NCBI GenBank assembly: GCA_947455995.1
Contig: CANGQA010000021.1
Location: forward strand, 1-36,828
Origin: Hyphomicrobiales bacterium
Lineage (GTDB): Bacteria; Pseudomonadota; Alphaproteobacteria; Rhizobiales; Beijerinckiaceae
Direction: 5' to 3'
DNA: 36,828 bases
The notes beneath the pieces are model-generated. The model was given only the letters and a program-made list of their open reading frames with translations, searched no databases and had not been told where the DNA came from. Numbering within the stretch: the stretch's first letter is position 1; each line of letters starts with the position of its first letter. Shown piece by piece: positions 8,501-16,525 of the stretch. The translations under genes were made by a program, and so were the position numbers.

Positions 8501-9328
8501 TTAGGCCTTGTGAACGCGGCGAATACCTTCGATCAATTCCCCGACCAGACCGACCACTGCAGGGACGGTTTTGGCTGTTGCCTTGCCATCGACCAGCGAC
8601 AACCGTACGGCCTCAACAAGAGCCGAACCAACCACCACGCCATCGGCTCCACGGGCGACGGTTTCAGCAGTTTCGCCATTTTTAACACCGAAACCAACCA
8701 CAACAGGCAAAGCGGTATGGGTTTTGATCCGTGCCACCGAAGATGCTACTTGCGAATGATCACTGATAGCCGAGCCGGTAATGCCGGTCACCGATACATA
8801 ATAGACAAAGCCCGAGGTATTGGTCAGCACTTTCGGCAAACGCGCATCATCAGTGGTTGGCGTGGCCAACCGTATAAAGCTCAAGCCTGCATCCAGAGCA
8901 GGTTTGCACAATTCGGCATCTTCTTCAGGCGGCAGATCGACAACGATCAGGCCGTCAACACCCGCTTTCAGCGCGTCAGCGATGAAGCGATCGACGCCAT
9001 AAATATAAATCGGGTTGAAATAGCCCATCAGTATGATCGGTGTCTCGGCATCTCCCCGGCGGAAGCGTGTGACCAGAGCCAGCGTCTTGATCAGGGTCTG
9101 GCCAGCGGCAAGGGCCCGCAATCCCGCTGCCTGGATTGCCGGACCGTCGGCCATCGGATCGGTAAAGGGCATGCCTATTTCAATAAGATCGGCACCAGCT
9201 GCAGGCAGGGCCTTGATGATCTCGAACGAGCTTTCGGGATCAGGATCTCCGCCCATCACAAAGGTGACCAGAGCGGCACGATGTTCGGCGCGAACTTTCG
9301 CGAAACGGTTTTCAATGCGTATTGTCAT
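8501..9328 (-). CDS. trpA: Tryptophan synthase alpha subunit
   Basis: Cleaves indole-3-glycerol phosphate to indole and glyceraldehyde 3-phosphate; the indole is channelled to TrpB. Length is 275 residues, standard for a TIM barrel TrpA. The catalytic acids E50 and D61 are in the block [16 protein letters not shown] and correspond to E49 and D60 of the E. coli enzyme. [11 protein letters not shown] and the phosphate-binding GFGVKNGE segment are also present. It lies between trpB (84 bases upstream) and accD on the minus strand. The trpF–trpB–trpA–accD order is the usual alphaproteobacterial one. Confidence 0.97.
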   Translation of the reverse strand: MTIRIENRFAKVRAEHRAALVTFVMGGDPDPESSFEIIKALPAAGADLIEIGMPFTDPMADGPAIQAAGLRALAAGQTLIKTLALVTRFRRGDAETPIILMGYFNPIYIYGVDRFIADALKAGVDGLIVVDLPPEEDAELCKPALDAGLSFIRLATPTTDDARLPKVLTNTSGFVYYVSVTGITGSAISDHSQVASSVARIKTHTALPVVVGFGVKNGETAETVARGADGVVVGSALVEAVRLSLVDGKATAKTVPAVVGLVGELIEGIRRVHKA

Positions 9329-9412
9329 GCTGTCTCACTACCATAGAGCGCCCAAAAGTGGGAGTAAAAAGGCAAGGACGATGCGTTGAGGCACATCCTG
9401 CCGGCTCTCGTC

Positions 9413-10630
9413 TCAATCCATCCCGCCAAGATGCTCGGCCACTGTGAAAATATCCTTGTCACCGCGCCCGCACATATTGACGATCATCAGATGGTCTTTC
9501 GGCAATTTTGGGGCGATTTCACACACTTTGGCGATTGCATGGGCAGGTTCGAGCGCAGGAATGATCCCTTCCAATTTCGACAGCAACTGGAAGGCTTCCA
9601 GCGCCTCGCTATCGGTGGCCGAAATATATTGCACACGCCCGATATCATGCAGCCAGGAATGTTCTGGTCCAATGCCGGGATAATCGAGCCCGGCCGAGAT
9701 AGAATGTGCTTCGGCTATCTGGCCATCGTCATCCATCAGCAGATAGGTGCGGTTGCCGTGCAGAACGCCAGGGCGGCCGCCGGTTAGAGAAGCTGCGTGG
9801 GCTCCAGAGGACAGTCCATGTCCGGCTGCTTCGACCCCGTAAATGGCCACATCCTTGTCATCAAGGAATGGATGGAACAGACCGATTGCGTTTGATCCGC
9901 CGCCAATGCAGGCAATGATCGAATTGGGCAAACGGCCTTCGCGTTCCAGCATCTGTTCGCGTGCCTCGCGGCCGATCACACATTGGAAATCGCGCACCAT
10001 GGCTGGATAGGGATGCGGGCCGGCTGCCGTGCCAATGCAATAAAATGTATCCTCGACATTCGACACCCAGTCGCGCAGGGCCTCGTTCATTGCATCTTTC
10101 AGGGTTTTGGCACCCGATACCACCGGCACCACTTCCGCACCCAGCATTTTCATGCGGAACACGTTGGGTTTTTGCCTTTCGACATCAACCGCACCCATAT
10201 AGACGATGCATTTCAGCCCGAACCTTGCACAGACCGTTGCAGTTGCAACTCCGTGCTGGCCCGCGCCTGTTTCGGCGATGATACGGGTTTTGCCCATACG
10301 CATGGCCAGCAGGATCTGGCCCATCACATTATTGATCTTATGCGCGCCGGTATGGTTCAGCTCGTCGCGCTTGAGATAGATTTTTGCGCCACCCAGATGT
10401 TCGGTCAGCCGTTCTGCATAATAAAGCGGGCTGGGGCGGCCTACATAATGGGTCAGATAAGACCGCATTTCCTCCTGAAAGGCCGGATCATTCTTGGCCA
10501 CATCATAGGCTTTTTCCAAAGACAGGATCAGCGGCATCAGCGTTTCGGCAACGAACCGCCCGCCAAACAAGCCGAAATGACCAGTTTCATCAGGACCGTT
10601 ACGGAACGAATTGGGGTTTTGCACAGTCAC
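9413..10630 (-). CDS. trpB: Tryptophan synthase beta subunit
   Basis: PLP enzyme of 405 residues that condenses indole with serine. The Schiff-base lysine is K98 in [11 protein letters not shown], and the phosphate cup GGGSNAIG follows in the second half. The N-terminal [16 protein letters not shown] block is characteristic of the TrpB1 type that pairs with TrpA. The start codon is GTG at 10630, supported by AAGGA about nine bases upstream and the absence of a suitable ATG. It follows trpF by 19 bases. Confidence 0.97.
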   Translation of the reverse strand: MTVQNPNSFRNGPDETGHFGLFGGRFVAETLMPLILSLEKAYDVAKNDPAFQEEMRSYLTHYVGRPSPLYYAERLTEHLGGAKIYLKRDELNHTGAHKINNVMGQILLAMRMGKTRIIAETGAGQHGVATATVCARFGLKCIVYMGAVDVERQKPNVFRMKMLGAEVVPVVSGAKTLKDAMNEALRDWVSNVEDTFYCIGTAAGPHPYPAMVRDFQCVIGREAREQMLEREGRLPNSIIACIGGGSNAIGLFHPFLDDKDVAIYGVEAAGHGLSSGAHAASLTGGRPGVLHGNRTYLLMDDDGQIAEAHSISAGLDYPGIGPEHSWLHDIGRVQYISATDSEALEAFQLLSKLEGIIPALEPAHAIAKVCEIAPKLPKDHLMIVNMCGRGDKDIFTVAEHLGGMD

Positions 10631-10649
10631 GCTGAATCATCCTTCTTCA

Positions 10650-11306
10650 TTATAGCGCAGATTGACGAACCCTAGCCATGAAGGCTTTGATCCGCTTGGG
10701 GTCTTTGATGCCGGGAGCACTTTCAACGCCCGAGGAAACGTCTACCCCCGCAGCACCGGTAATCGCAAGGGCGTTTGCGACATTGTCGACATCCAGCCCG
10801 CCCGAAAGCATGAAGTGATGCTGTTTTCCGGCATCTTTCAACAAAGCCCAGTCGAAACTGACGCCGTTACCGCCTGGCAAGGCTGCCTGTTTGGGCGGTT
10901 TTGCATCATAAAGCATCCAGTCGACCACGTTTTCGTAAGCGCGGCCGCGGATGAGATCGTCATGATCGGCAATGCCCAGGGCTTTGATCAGCGGCAAGCC
11001 GAAAAGCTGTTTGATCTCGCTGACCCGCTCCGGTGTCTCATGCCCGTGCAGTTGCAGAAAATCGGGCTGCAACGCCGCTATCACATCCGCAATCATGCTA
11101 TCGGGCGCATCGACCAGCAAAGCCACCTTTTTGGCTCGCCCTGCCACGCGTATGCCCAAAGCCTTCGCTTCATCCAGACTGACATGGCGCGGCGATTTGG
11201 GAAAAAACACAAAACCAACCCAATCCGCACCGGCCTCAATGGCCGCATGCAGGGTCTCGGGCGTGCGCAATCCGCATATTTTGGCTGTCAAATCCATACA
11301 AACCAT
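10650..11306 (-). CDS. trpF: Phosphoribosylanthranilate isomerase
   Basis: Third step of the tryptophan branch, an Amadori rearrangement of phosphoribosylanthranilate. From the ATG at 11306 the protein is 218 residues with the general base C11 in KICGL and general acid D134 in WMLYDAK, and phosphate-binding LSGGL and GVDVSSGVE loops. I prefer 11306, which has AGG about 8 bases upstream; ATGs at 11321 and 11297 are alternatives and the difference is only a few residues. It is first of the trp genes here; trpE, trpD, trpC and any trp attenuator are not in the window. Confidence 0.94.
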   Translation of the reverse strand: MVCMDLTAKICGLRTPETLHAAIEAGADWVGFVFFPKSPRHVSLDEAKALGIRVAGRAKKVALLVDAPDSMIADVIAALQPDFLQLHGHETPERVSEIKQLFGLPLIKALGIADHDDLIRGRAYENVVDWMLYDAKPPKQAALPGGNGVSFDWALLKDAGKQHHFMLSGGLDVDNVANALAITGAAGVDVSSGVESAPGIKDPKRIKAFMARVRQSAL

Positions 11307-11373
11307 TATAGGGCCTGACAAAGTGATAAAACAGCCATGATTGCCATTTGTCTGTTAAAAATCGGTCTGCCGG

Positions 11374-12324
11374 TCAATCGCTGACCGCTTCCCACACTGC
11401 AATGGCAGCAGCCAGATCCTCTATCGCCGTTCCGACCGATTTGAACAGGGTAATTTCCCCGGGATTCTGGCGGCCATGATGGCGTTTGGCGGCGAGATCG
11501 AACAGGTCTGCGGCAATATCGGCCTCGGTGATCAACCCGCCGGCTAACGGCTGCGCCAGATCGCCGGCCTCTTTCAAGGCTCCCGCGCGCGTGTCACAGA
11601 ACAGGGTCGCGCGCCGGATCACCTCGTCATCGGTCTCACGCATCGAAGGACGGAAGGCGCCGACGCAATCCACATGCGTGCCTGGTTGCAACCATTCGCC
11701 TTTGATCAAGGGATCGACCGATAACGTGGCACATGAGACCAGATCGGCCTGACGCACCGCCATTTCCAGATCGTCAACCGCGCTGACCGGCAGGCCTTGC
11801 GCTGAGAGATCAGAAGCCAAAGCCTCGGCCCGCTCGAACCTGTGGTTCCAAAGCCTGATCAGCGTGTAGGGCCGCACAGCGAGATGGGCGCGGATAAGAA
11901 AAGGCGCCAGCGCGCCCGCGCCCACCATCACCATGCTTTCGGCGTCCTCTCGGACCAATGAGCGGGCCGCCAGTGCCGATGCCGCCGCCGTCCGCCACAC
12001 CGTCAAACGGGCACCATCCATCGTGGCCAAAGGCACACCACTGGTGCCATCCAGCAACAGATAAGAGCCAAATATACTCGGCAGATGACGGGCACTGTTG
12101 GCAGGAAAAACCGTTACCGTTTTTGTGCCCAGATAGGATTTTGAAGCCCCCGCGCCCGTCCATGCTGGCATCAACAGCAAAGTTGCATCCGCATCGTGAC
12201 GGCTGATCGTGTGATGGTGGCGCAACGGGACAACCATATCAGAGCAGAAGGCATCGGCCAGCGCATCAATCAGTCTCGGCATGGATAAAGCGGCATCAAC
12301 CCCTGCCGTCGAAATGACTCGCAT
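11374..12324 (-). CDS. Ornithine cyclodeaminase/mu-crystallin family protein
   Basis: NAD(P)-dependent protein of 316 residues. The nucleotide fold is marked by MVMVGAGALAPFL and the family motifs by GTHVDCVGAFRPSMRE and LFKSVGTAIEDLAAA. Family members include ornithine cyclodeaminase, delta-1-pyrroline-2-carboxylate/piperideine-2-carboxylate reductase and alanine dehydrogenase-like enzymes; sequence alone does not choose. A role in hydroxyproline or proline-related catabolism is a reasonable guess, not a demonstration. GGAG lies 8 bases before the ATG at 12324. It sits between lapA and trpF, where related genomes often have the two adjacent, so it may be an insertion into the cluster. Confidence 0.85.
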   Translation of the reverse strand: MRVISTAGVDAALSMPRLIDALADAFCSDMVVPLRHHHTISRHDADATLLLMPAWTGAGASKSYLGTKTVTVFPANSARHLPSIFGSYLLLDGTSGVPLATMDGARLTVWRTAAASALAARSLVREDAESMVMVGAGALAPFLIRAHLAVRPYTLIRLWNHRFERAEALASDLSAQGLPVSAVDDLEMAVRQADLVSCATLSVDPLIKGEWLQPGTHVDCVGAFRPSMRETDDEVIRRATLFCDTRAGALKEAGDLAQPLAGGLITEADIAADLFDLAAKRHHGRQNPGEITLFKSVGTAIEDLAAAIAVWEAVSD

Positions 12325-12362
12325 AGAACTGGCTCCGTATCTTGGAGAGGGGATGGAAAATG

Positions 12363-12692
12363 TTATTTGATCATCGAAATAGCGGAAGCCTCATCGGACA
12401 ACCGGCGCAACCGCTCCAGTTCTTGCCGCATCATGTCAGCCTCACGCTGGCATTTCCGCGCGCGCGCACGATCCTTGCTGTTTGCCCACCAGGCCCCTGC
12501 ACCACCGGCGAGCACACCGAGCAAAGCGGCGGTTATAATGACAAGAAACAGAGGCACGGATATCTGCGCCCAGTTCTCAACCATGCCGAAGGGGTCAAGC
12601 ACCACCAGCACATCGGCACGGTTGGAGACAGCAAAAATCAGAAAAATCAAAGCGAAAGGCACGAATAGAATGCCTTTGATGATACCCTTCAT
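12363..12692 (-). CDS. LapA-domain (DUF1049) membrane protein
   Basis: Small inner-membrane protein of 109 residues with two hydrophobic helices (about 7–23 and 46–68) separated by a short polar loop, then a charged coiled-coil-like tail (about 71–100, heptad Glu/Arg/Leu pattern). This is the LapA/YciS-type layout; in E. coli LapA works with LapB in lipopolysaccharide assembly control, but the role in this lineage is untested. The ATG at 12692 has AAAGG about ten bases upstream; an in-frame ATG ten codons earlier would overlap ihfB. Its place directly downstream of ihfB is typical of alphaproteobacteria. Confidence 0.8.
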   Translation of the reverse strand: MKGIIKGILFVPFALIFLIFAVSNRADVLVVLDPFGMVENWAQISVPLFLVIITAALLGVLAGGAGAWWANSKDRARARKCQREADMMRQELERLRRLSDEASAISMIK

Positions 12693-12718
12693 GATGCTGT
12701 GCCTTTCACGGCAAGCGG

Positions 12719-13009
12719 TCAACCATTGCGTGAGCGGTTGATCCGTTCGCGCATTTCCTTACCGGCCCGAAACACGGGAACCATCTTTTCCTCGACCGGC
12801 ACATGTACGCCTGTGCGTGGATTGCGGCCCACGCGGGCATCCCGCTGCTTGGTCGAAAAGGCCCCGAAACCACGAATCTCGACACGATCCCCGCGCGAAA
12901 GCGCATTGCCAATCTCTTCAAGAATGGCGTTAACGACGTTCTCCGCGTCTCTTTGATAGAGCTCTGGATAGTGTTCAGCTATTTTTTGTACCAATTCAGA
13001 TTTGATCAT
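12719..13009 (-). CDS. ihfB: Integration host factor subunit beta
   Basis: DNA-bending nucleoid protein of 96 residues that pairs with IhfA. The HU/IHF fold is clear: [11 protein letters not shown] helix, [22 protein letters not shown] body, and a beta-arm with the minor-groove intercalating proline in GRNPRTG. The sequence is closer to IHF beta than to HU because of the RGFGAF and RNPRTG pattern and the upstream and downstream partners (sppA, lapA). A 42-base gap separates it from sppA. Confidence 0.95.
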   Translation of the reverse strand: MIKSELVQKIAEHYPELYQRDAENVVNAILEEIGNALSRGDRVEIRGFGAFSTKQRDARVGRNPRTGVHVPVEEKMVPVFRAGKEMRERINRSRNG

Positions 13010-13051
13010 GGCCCCAACATCTTCAAAAGAGGTTCATTGTTAAAAAACACT

Positions 13052-14020
13052 TCAGTGATGACTGGCTTCAGGGTGCCAGAGCACCAAAAGCCCGTCAAGA
13101 ACAACCGCCTCGCTCTGATTGTCAATATGGCGAAGCAGCGAACCCATGCCACTCAATCCCGCCATATCCGATAATCCAGCCAAACCTTTGAGCAATCCCA
13201 GCCGATCCAGATCACGCTCAGGCTTGTATCGCCGTATTTTCAGTCCTTTATCAAGCCCTTTTTCTTGCTCAAGCCAAGCAATGGCATCCTGCTCATCGCC
13301 CAGACGGTCAACCAGCTTGAGGGTCAAGCCCTGTTTACCTGTGAAAATACGACCGTCGGACACGGCTTTTAGCTCGTCATCACTGAGATGGCGGCGCTCC
13401 TGCACCAGCTCCTTGAACCAGCCAAACGTATCCAGAACCACAGCTTCCAGCGCAGCTTGGGCTTCGGGCGTCGTCACCTCGACCGGATTTGGGGACGCCT
13501 TCAAAGGGCTTGATTTGGCACCTTCGAATTTGACGCCCAGCGTATCGAGCAATTTGACGAAATTGGGATATTGGAACAAAACGCCAATCGAGCCTACAAT
13601 AGCGGTTCGCCGTGCAATGATCTGGTCCGCTGACAGGGCCGCGATGTAGCCGCCCGAGGCTGCCGTGCCATCCACCACCGCGACAACGGGCATGGTTTTG
13701 GTCAGATCTCGCAAGGCCTGATAAAGCGCATCCGAACCGGTCACCGTCCCACCGGGGCTGTCGATCACAACCAAAGCTGCTTTGGCCTTGCTCTCTTTGA
13801 CGCGTTTGATGCTATCCAGCGTCTCCTTGTCCCCGGTGATCACGCCCTTGATGTCGAGGCGCGCCACATGGGCCGTGTGTTCGCCTAATTCCCTCTTGCC
13901 AATGGTCAACCAGCCCGCGCCGATCACCGCCAATCCCAAAACCACAAAAGCCAGCATCCGCCAACGCGCGCGACTCGATTTCAAATGGCGCCGCTCGACC
14001 AGAAAATCGACATCGCTCAT
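13052..14020 (-). CDS. sppA: Signal peptide peptidase SppA, short (36-kDa) form
   Basis: Membrane-anchored Ser/Lys protease that degrades cleaved signal peptides, 322 residues. One N-terminal helix (about 22–42) anchors a single ClpP-like protease domain, as in the Bacillus-type short SppA. The nucleophile is S122 in DGTAASGGY, and K174 in SPLKASPNP is the likely general base; the 52-residue spacing equals that of the Bacillus S147–K199 pair. The ATG at 14020 is chosen because CAGGGA lies about 8 bases upstream; a TTG at 14041 would add seven residues. It is the first gene of the minus-strand sppA–ihfB–lapA set. Confidence 0.93.
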   Translation of the reverse strand: MSDVDFLVERRHLKSSRARWRMLAFVVLGLAVIGAGWLTIGKRELGEHTAHVARLDIKGVITGDKETLDSIKRVKESKAKAALVVIDSPGGTVTGSDALYQALRDLTKTMPVVAVVDGTAASGGYIAALSADQIIARRTAIVGSIGVLFQYPNFVKLLDTLGVKFEGAKSSPLKASPNPVEVTTPEAQAALEAVVLDTFGWFKELVQERRHLSDDELKAVSDGRIFTGKQGLTLKLVDRLGDEQDAIAWLEQEKGLDKGLKIRRYKPERDLDRLGLLKGLAGLSDMAGLSGMGSLLRHIDNQSEAVVLDGLLVLWHPEASHH

Positions 14021-14322
14021 ATCTTCATCCCTGAAAAGCAAATCGGTGAATTGAAATAAGGTCCCATGGCGACAGAGCTATCATTGCACACGGATCTCGG
14101 CAACGCGAATTCCTGCATTGTGATCGAATCCCTGCCCGGCACAAGCTCAATCATACCCATCGGCTCTCCAGTTTTGCTGCACTCAACTGTTGCAACAACC
14201 CTCTCGGCAAGCTAACCCGTGATGTGCGATCATGGCGGCACAATGCACATGCCGCCGATAACGGACCTGATATAACAAAACCCGCATAACAGAATTATTG
14301 CAACAAGATTGGAGATAAACAG
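14021..14322. other. Divergent intergenic region between sppA and ridA
   Basis: This 302-base stretch separates divergent genes, so it must hold promoters for both, but I see no box pair good enough to report. It contains one open frame with a plausible ribosome site, listed separately (14066–14215), and nothing else I can name. Confidence 0.5.
14066..14215 (+). CDS. Possible 49-residue small ORF upstream of ridA
   Basis: An ATG at 14066 preceded by AAGG five bases upstream opens a 49-codon frame to a TAA at 14213–14215. The product would begin MATELSLHTDLGNANSC and end in a Ser/Thr/Leu-rich stretch; there is no clear membrane segment or known motif. Nothing in the opposite strand explains it, since sppA ends at 14020. 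It could be a real small protein, a translated upstream leader of the ridA–folC unit, or chance. I do not recognise a family. Confidence 0.22.
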   Translation: MATELSLHTDLGNANSCIVIESLPGTSSIIPIGSPVLLHSTVATTLSAS

Positions 14323-14673
14323 ATGAGTATCACACGCATTGGCTGTGGCCCCCGCATGAGCAAAGCCGTCATTCACGGACACACCGTCTATCTGGCCGGT
14401 CAGGTAGCCAGCACCACCAAGGGCGGCAGCGTCCATGACCAGACCGCCGATATTCTGGCGCAAATCGATGCCATTCTGGCTGAAGCCGGCACAGACAAGA
14501 CCAAGCTGCTGTCCGCTTCAATCTGGCTGACCGATATGAGCACCTTCGGTGAAATGAATGCTGTATGGGATACTTGGGTTGCTGCCGGTTGCACGCCCGC
14601 CCGCGCCACTGTCGAAGCCAAGCTGGCTACTGCCGAATACAAGGTCGAAATCGCTGTTATCGCAGCGCGCTAA
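14323..14673 (+). CDS. ridA: RidA-family enamine/imine deaminase
   Basis: YjgF/YER057c/UK114-type protein of 116 residues that hydrolyses reactive 2-aminoacrylate and other enamine/imine intermediates from PLP enzymes. R94 in TPARATVEAKL matches the carboxylate-binding arginine (R105) of E. coli RidA, and the YLAGQVAS opening strand is typical. The C-terminal part differs from RidA proper, so it may belong to a sister Rid subgroup. GGAG lies eight bases before the ATG. folC starts six bases after its stop, so the two are almost certainly co-transcribed. Confidence 0.9.
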   Translation: MSITRIGCGPRMSKAVIHGHTVYLAGQVASTTKGGSVHDQTADILAQIDAILAEAGTDKTKLLSASIWLTDMSTFGEMNAVWDTWVAAGCTPARATVEAKLATAEYKVEIAVIAAR

Positions 14674-14679
14674 TCGGAT

Positions 14680-16011
14680 TTGACCGAGTTGGAACATTCA
14701 ACGACGCTGCTGGCCCGCCTGCTGTCCCTGCATCCGAAGCTGATCGATCTATCCCTGGATCGGATCACCCGTTTGCTGGGGGCTCTGGGCAATCCGCAGC
14801 GTCGTTTGCCTCCGCTGATCCATGTAGCGGGAACCAATGGCAAGGGCTCGACCATCGCCTTCATGCGGGCCATGCTGGAGGCGGCAGGCCTTTCGGTCCA
14901 TGTCTACACATCTCCGCACTTGGTGCATTTTCATGAGCGCATCCGCATCGGCAAACCGGGCGGAAGCACGATCGTGTCCGAAGCCCGACTGGCCGATGCT
15001 CTGGCGCGCTGCGAAGCCGCCAATGCAGGCCAGCCCATGACATTTTTTGAAATGACAACGGCGGCGGCGCTGCTGCTCTTCTCTGAACATCCCGCCGATC
15101 TGGTGCTGTTCGAGGTCGGTCTGGGCGGGCGCTTTGATGCAACCAATGTCATCGAGCATGCACTGGTCAGTGTGATCACACCGATTTCCATCGACCATAC
15201 CGATTTTCTCGGCTCAGACATCAAAACGATTGCTGCCGAAAAGGCCGGTATTATAAAGCCGGGAACTCCGGTTGTTATCGCCCGTCAAGAACATGACGGC
15301 AGCGAGGCGACGCTTGAGTCCACAGCCGAACGCCTGCGGGCACCACTGGTCCGCTCCGGGCAAGAGTATCATGTGTTCGAGGAAAACGGTCGGCTGGTCT
15401 ATCAAGACGATGCCGGCCTGCTTGATCTGCCTTTGCCCAAAATGGCTGGACTGCACCAGCAGATCAATGCGGGTACCGCCATTGCCGCTTTGAGAACTGC
15501 AGGCTTCGGCCTGACTGATACCAGTCTGTTCGAACGCGGGATCACAACGGCCGATTGGCCCGCCAGAATGCAAAATCTCAGCAAAGGCGTGCTGGCCGAC
15601 CAGCTACCCCCCGGCAGTGAATTATGGCTCGATGGCGGCCATAATCTCGATGGTGGCCGTGTTTTGGCAGAAACCTTGAGCAGGCTCGACATCCAGCAGC
15701 ACCGCCCGCTCGTCCTGATTGCCGGTATGCTGGCCAGCAAGGACTCGGTAGGGTTTCTGAAAAATTTCAAAGGACAGGCCCAGCATGTCTTTGCTTTGGG
15801 CATTGCCGGACAAACTGCCAGCCGAACAGCTCAAGAGGTGGCAGATCACGCCCGCCAGGCAGGATTATCGGCCAGCCTCGCAGACACCATCGAGGATGCA
15901 ATGCACATCATCAGCCGCCAATCATGGCCAATACCGCCGCGTGTGGTGATTTGCGGTTCGCTCTACCTCGCTGGTGATGCACTCTCGCGCAACCAGACAC
16001 CTCCCGCCTAA
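14680..16011 (+). CDS. folC: Dihydrofolate synthase/folylpolyglutamate synthase
   Basis: Mur-ligase-superfamily enzyme of 443 residues that adds glutamate to dihydropteroate and to folates. GTNGKGST at 51–58 is the ATP-binding loop; LFEVGLGGRFDATN and WLDGGHN (about two-thirds in) are conserved FolC blocks. The start codon is TTG at 14680; no ATG occurs near enough, and the Shine–Dalgarno is weak, so coupling to ridA termination six bases upstream is likely. In many Hyphomicrobiales folC lies in line with accD and trxA; here it is on the opposite strand together with ridA. It is convergent with trxA. Confidence 0.92.
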   Translation: MTELEHSTTLLARLLSLHPKLIDLSLDRITRLLGALGNPQRRLPPLIHVAGTNGKGSTIAFMRAMLEAAGLSVHVYTSPHLVHFHERIRIGKPGGSTIVSEARLADALARCEAANAGQPMTFFEMTTAAALLLFSEHPADLVLFEVGLGGRFDATNVIEHALVSVITPISIDHTDFLGSDIKTIAAEKAGIIKPGTPVVIARQEHDGSEATLESTAERLRAPLVRSGQEYHVFEENGRLVYQDDAGLLDLPLPKMAGLHQQINAGTAIAALRTAGFGLTDTSLFERGITTADWPARMQNLSKGVLADQLPPGSELWLDGGHNLDGGRVLAETLSRLDIQQHRPLVLIAGMLASKDSVGFLKNFKGQAQHVFALGIAGQTASRTAQEVADHARQAGLSASLADTIEDAMHIISRQSWPIPPRVVICGSLYLAGDALSRNQTPPA

Positions 16012-16012
16012 C

Positions 16013-16036
16013 AAAAAAGGGCGCCATGCGCCCTTT
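16013..16036 (-). terminator. Intrinsic terminator of trxA, shared with folC
   Basis: A 9-bp stem AAAGGGCGC/GCGCCCTTT (16016–16024 with 16028–16036) has a 3-base loop. Read on the minus strand it runs into TTTTTT, a good intrinsic terminator for trxA. On the plus strand it lies five bases after the folC stop but the following bases are C-rich, so termination of folC would be weaker. Confidence 0.8.
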
Positions 16037-16056
16037 CCGCAGTCAATCGACCGGCA

Positions 16057-16374
16057 TTAGATGCTGGTCGAAATCCACTTCGACAGATCGGTCTTGGAAG
16101 CAGCACCAACCTTTTGCGATGCAAGCTGGCCGTTTTTGAAGATAAGCAAAGTCGGGATCGACCGGATGCCGTATTGGGCGGCCACGGCAGGATTTTCATC
16201 AACGTTCAACTTGACGATTTTGACCTTGCCTTCCATCTCGTGCGAAATTTCATCGAGGGCAGGTGCGATCATCCGGCACGGGCCACACCATTCCGCCCAG
16301 AAATCAACCACCACGGGTTCGGAAGAGTTCAAGACATCAGCGGCAAATGTCGCATCGGTTGTTTTTTCGGTCAT
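16057..16374 (-). CDS. trxA: Thioredoxin 1
   Basis: Cytoplasmic disulfide reductase of 105 residues with the redox-active C30-G-P-C33 in [13 protein letters not shown], the cis-proline in SIPTLLIF and a normal thioredoxin fold length. The ATG at 16374 starts [10 protein letters not shown]; the upstream in-frame start at 16458 would add 28 residues unlike the family. AAGGG lies about ten bases upstream. A 151-base gap separates it from addA, so it probably has its own promoter. Adjacent trxA–addA–addB order is common in alphaproteobacteria. Confidence 0.95.
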   Translation of the reverse strand: MTEKTTDATFAADVLNSSEPVVVDFWAEWCGPCRMIAPALDEISHEMEGKVKIVKLNVDENPAVAAQYGIRSIPTLLIFKNGQLASQKVGAASKTDLSKWISTSI

Positions 16375-16525
16375 CGGTCTGTTTCCCTTAGCGGAGTGAT
16401 TCTCATCATAGCCGGAGGCTAGAGGAGTTGAGGCACAATGAGAAGTCACCCCAACCAATTATTCGAGTCTATCCTAAAGCCAAATATTGTCTCTTTACCC
16501 CATGTATGATGCACGGGACTTCCCT

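Noticed and set aside
8354-9346. A 330-codon plus-strand open frame opposite accD and trpA
   Set aside because: It is antisense to two clear enzymes and has no recognisable domain.
11307-11373. trp attenuator or leader peptide before trpF
   Set aside because: No Trp-rich short frame and no alternative hairpin pair is visible; only weak AACAG/CTGTT pairing occurs.
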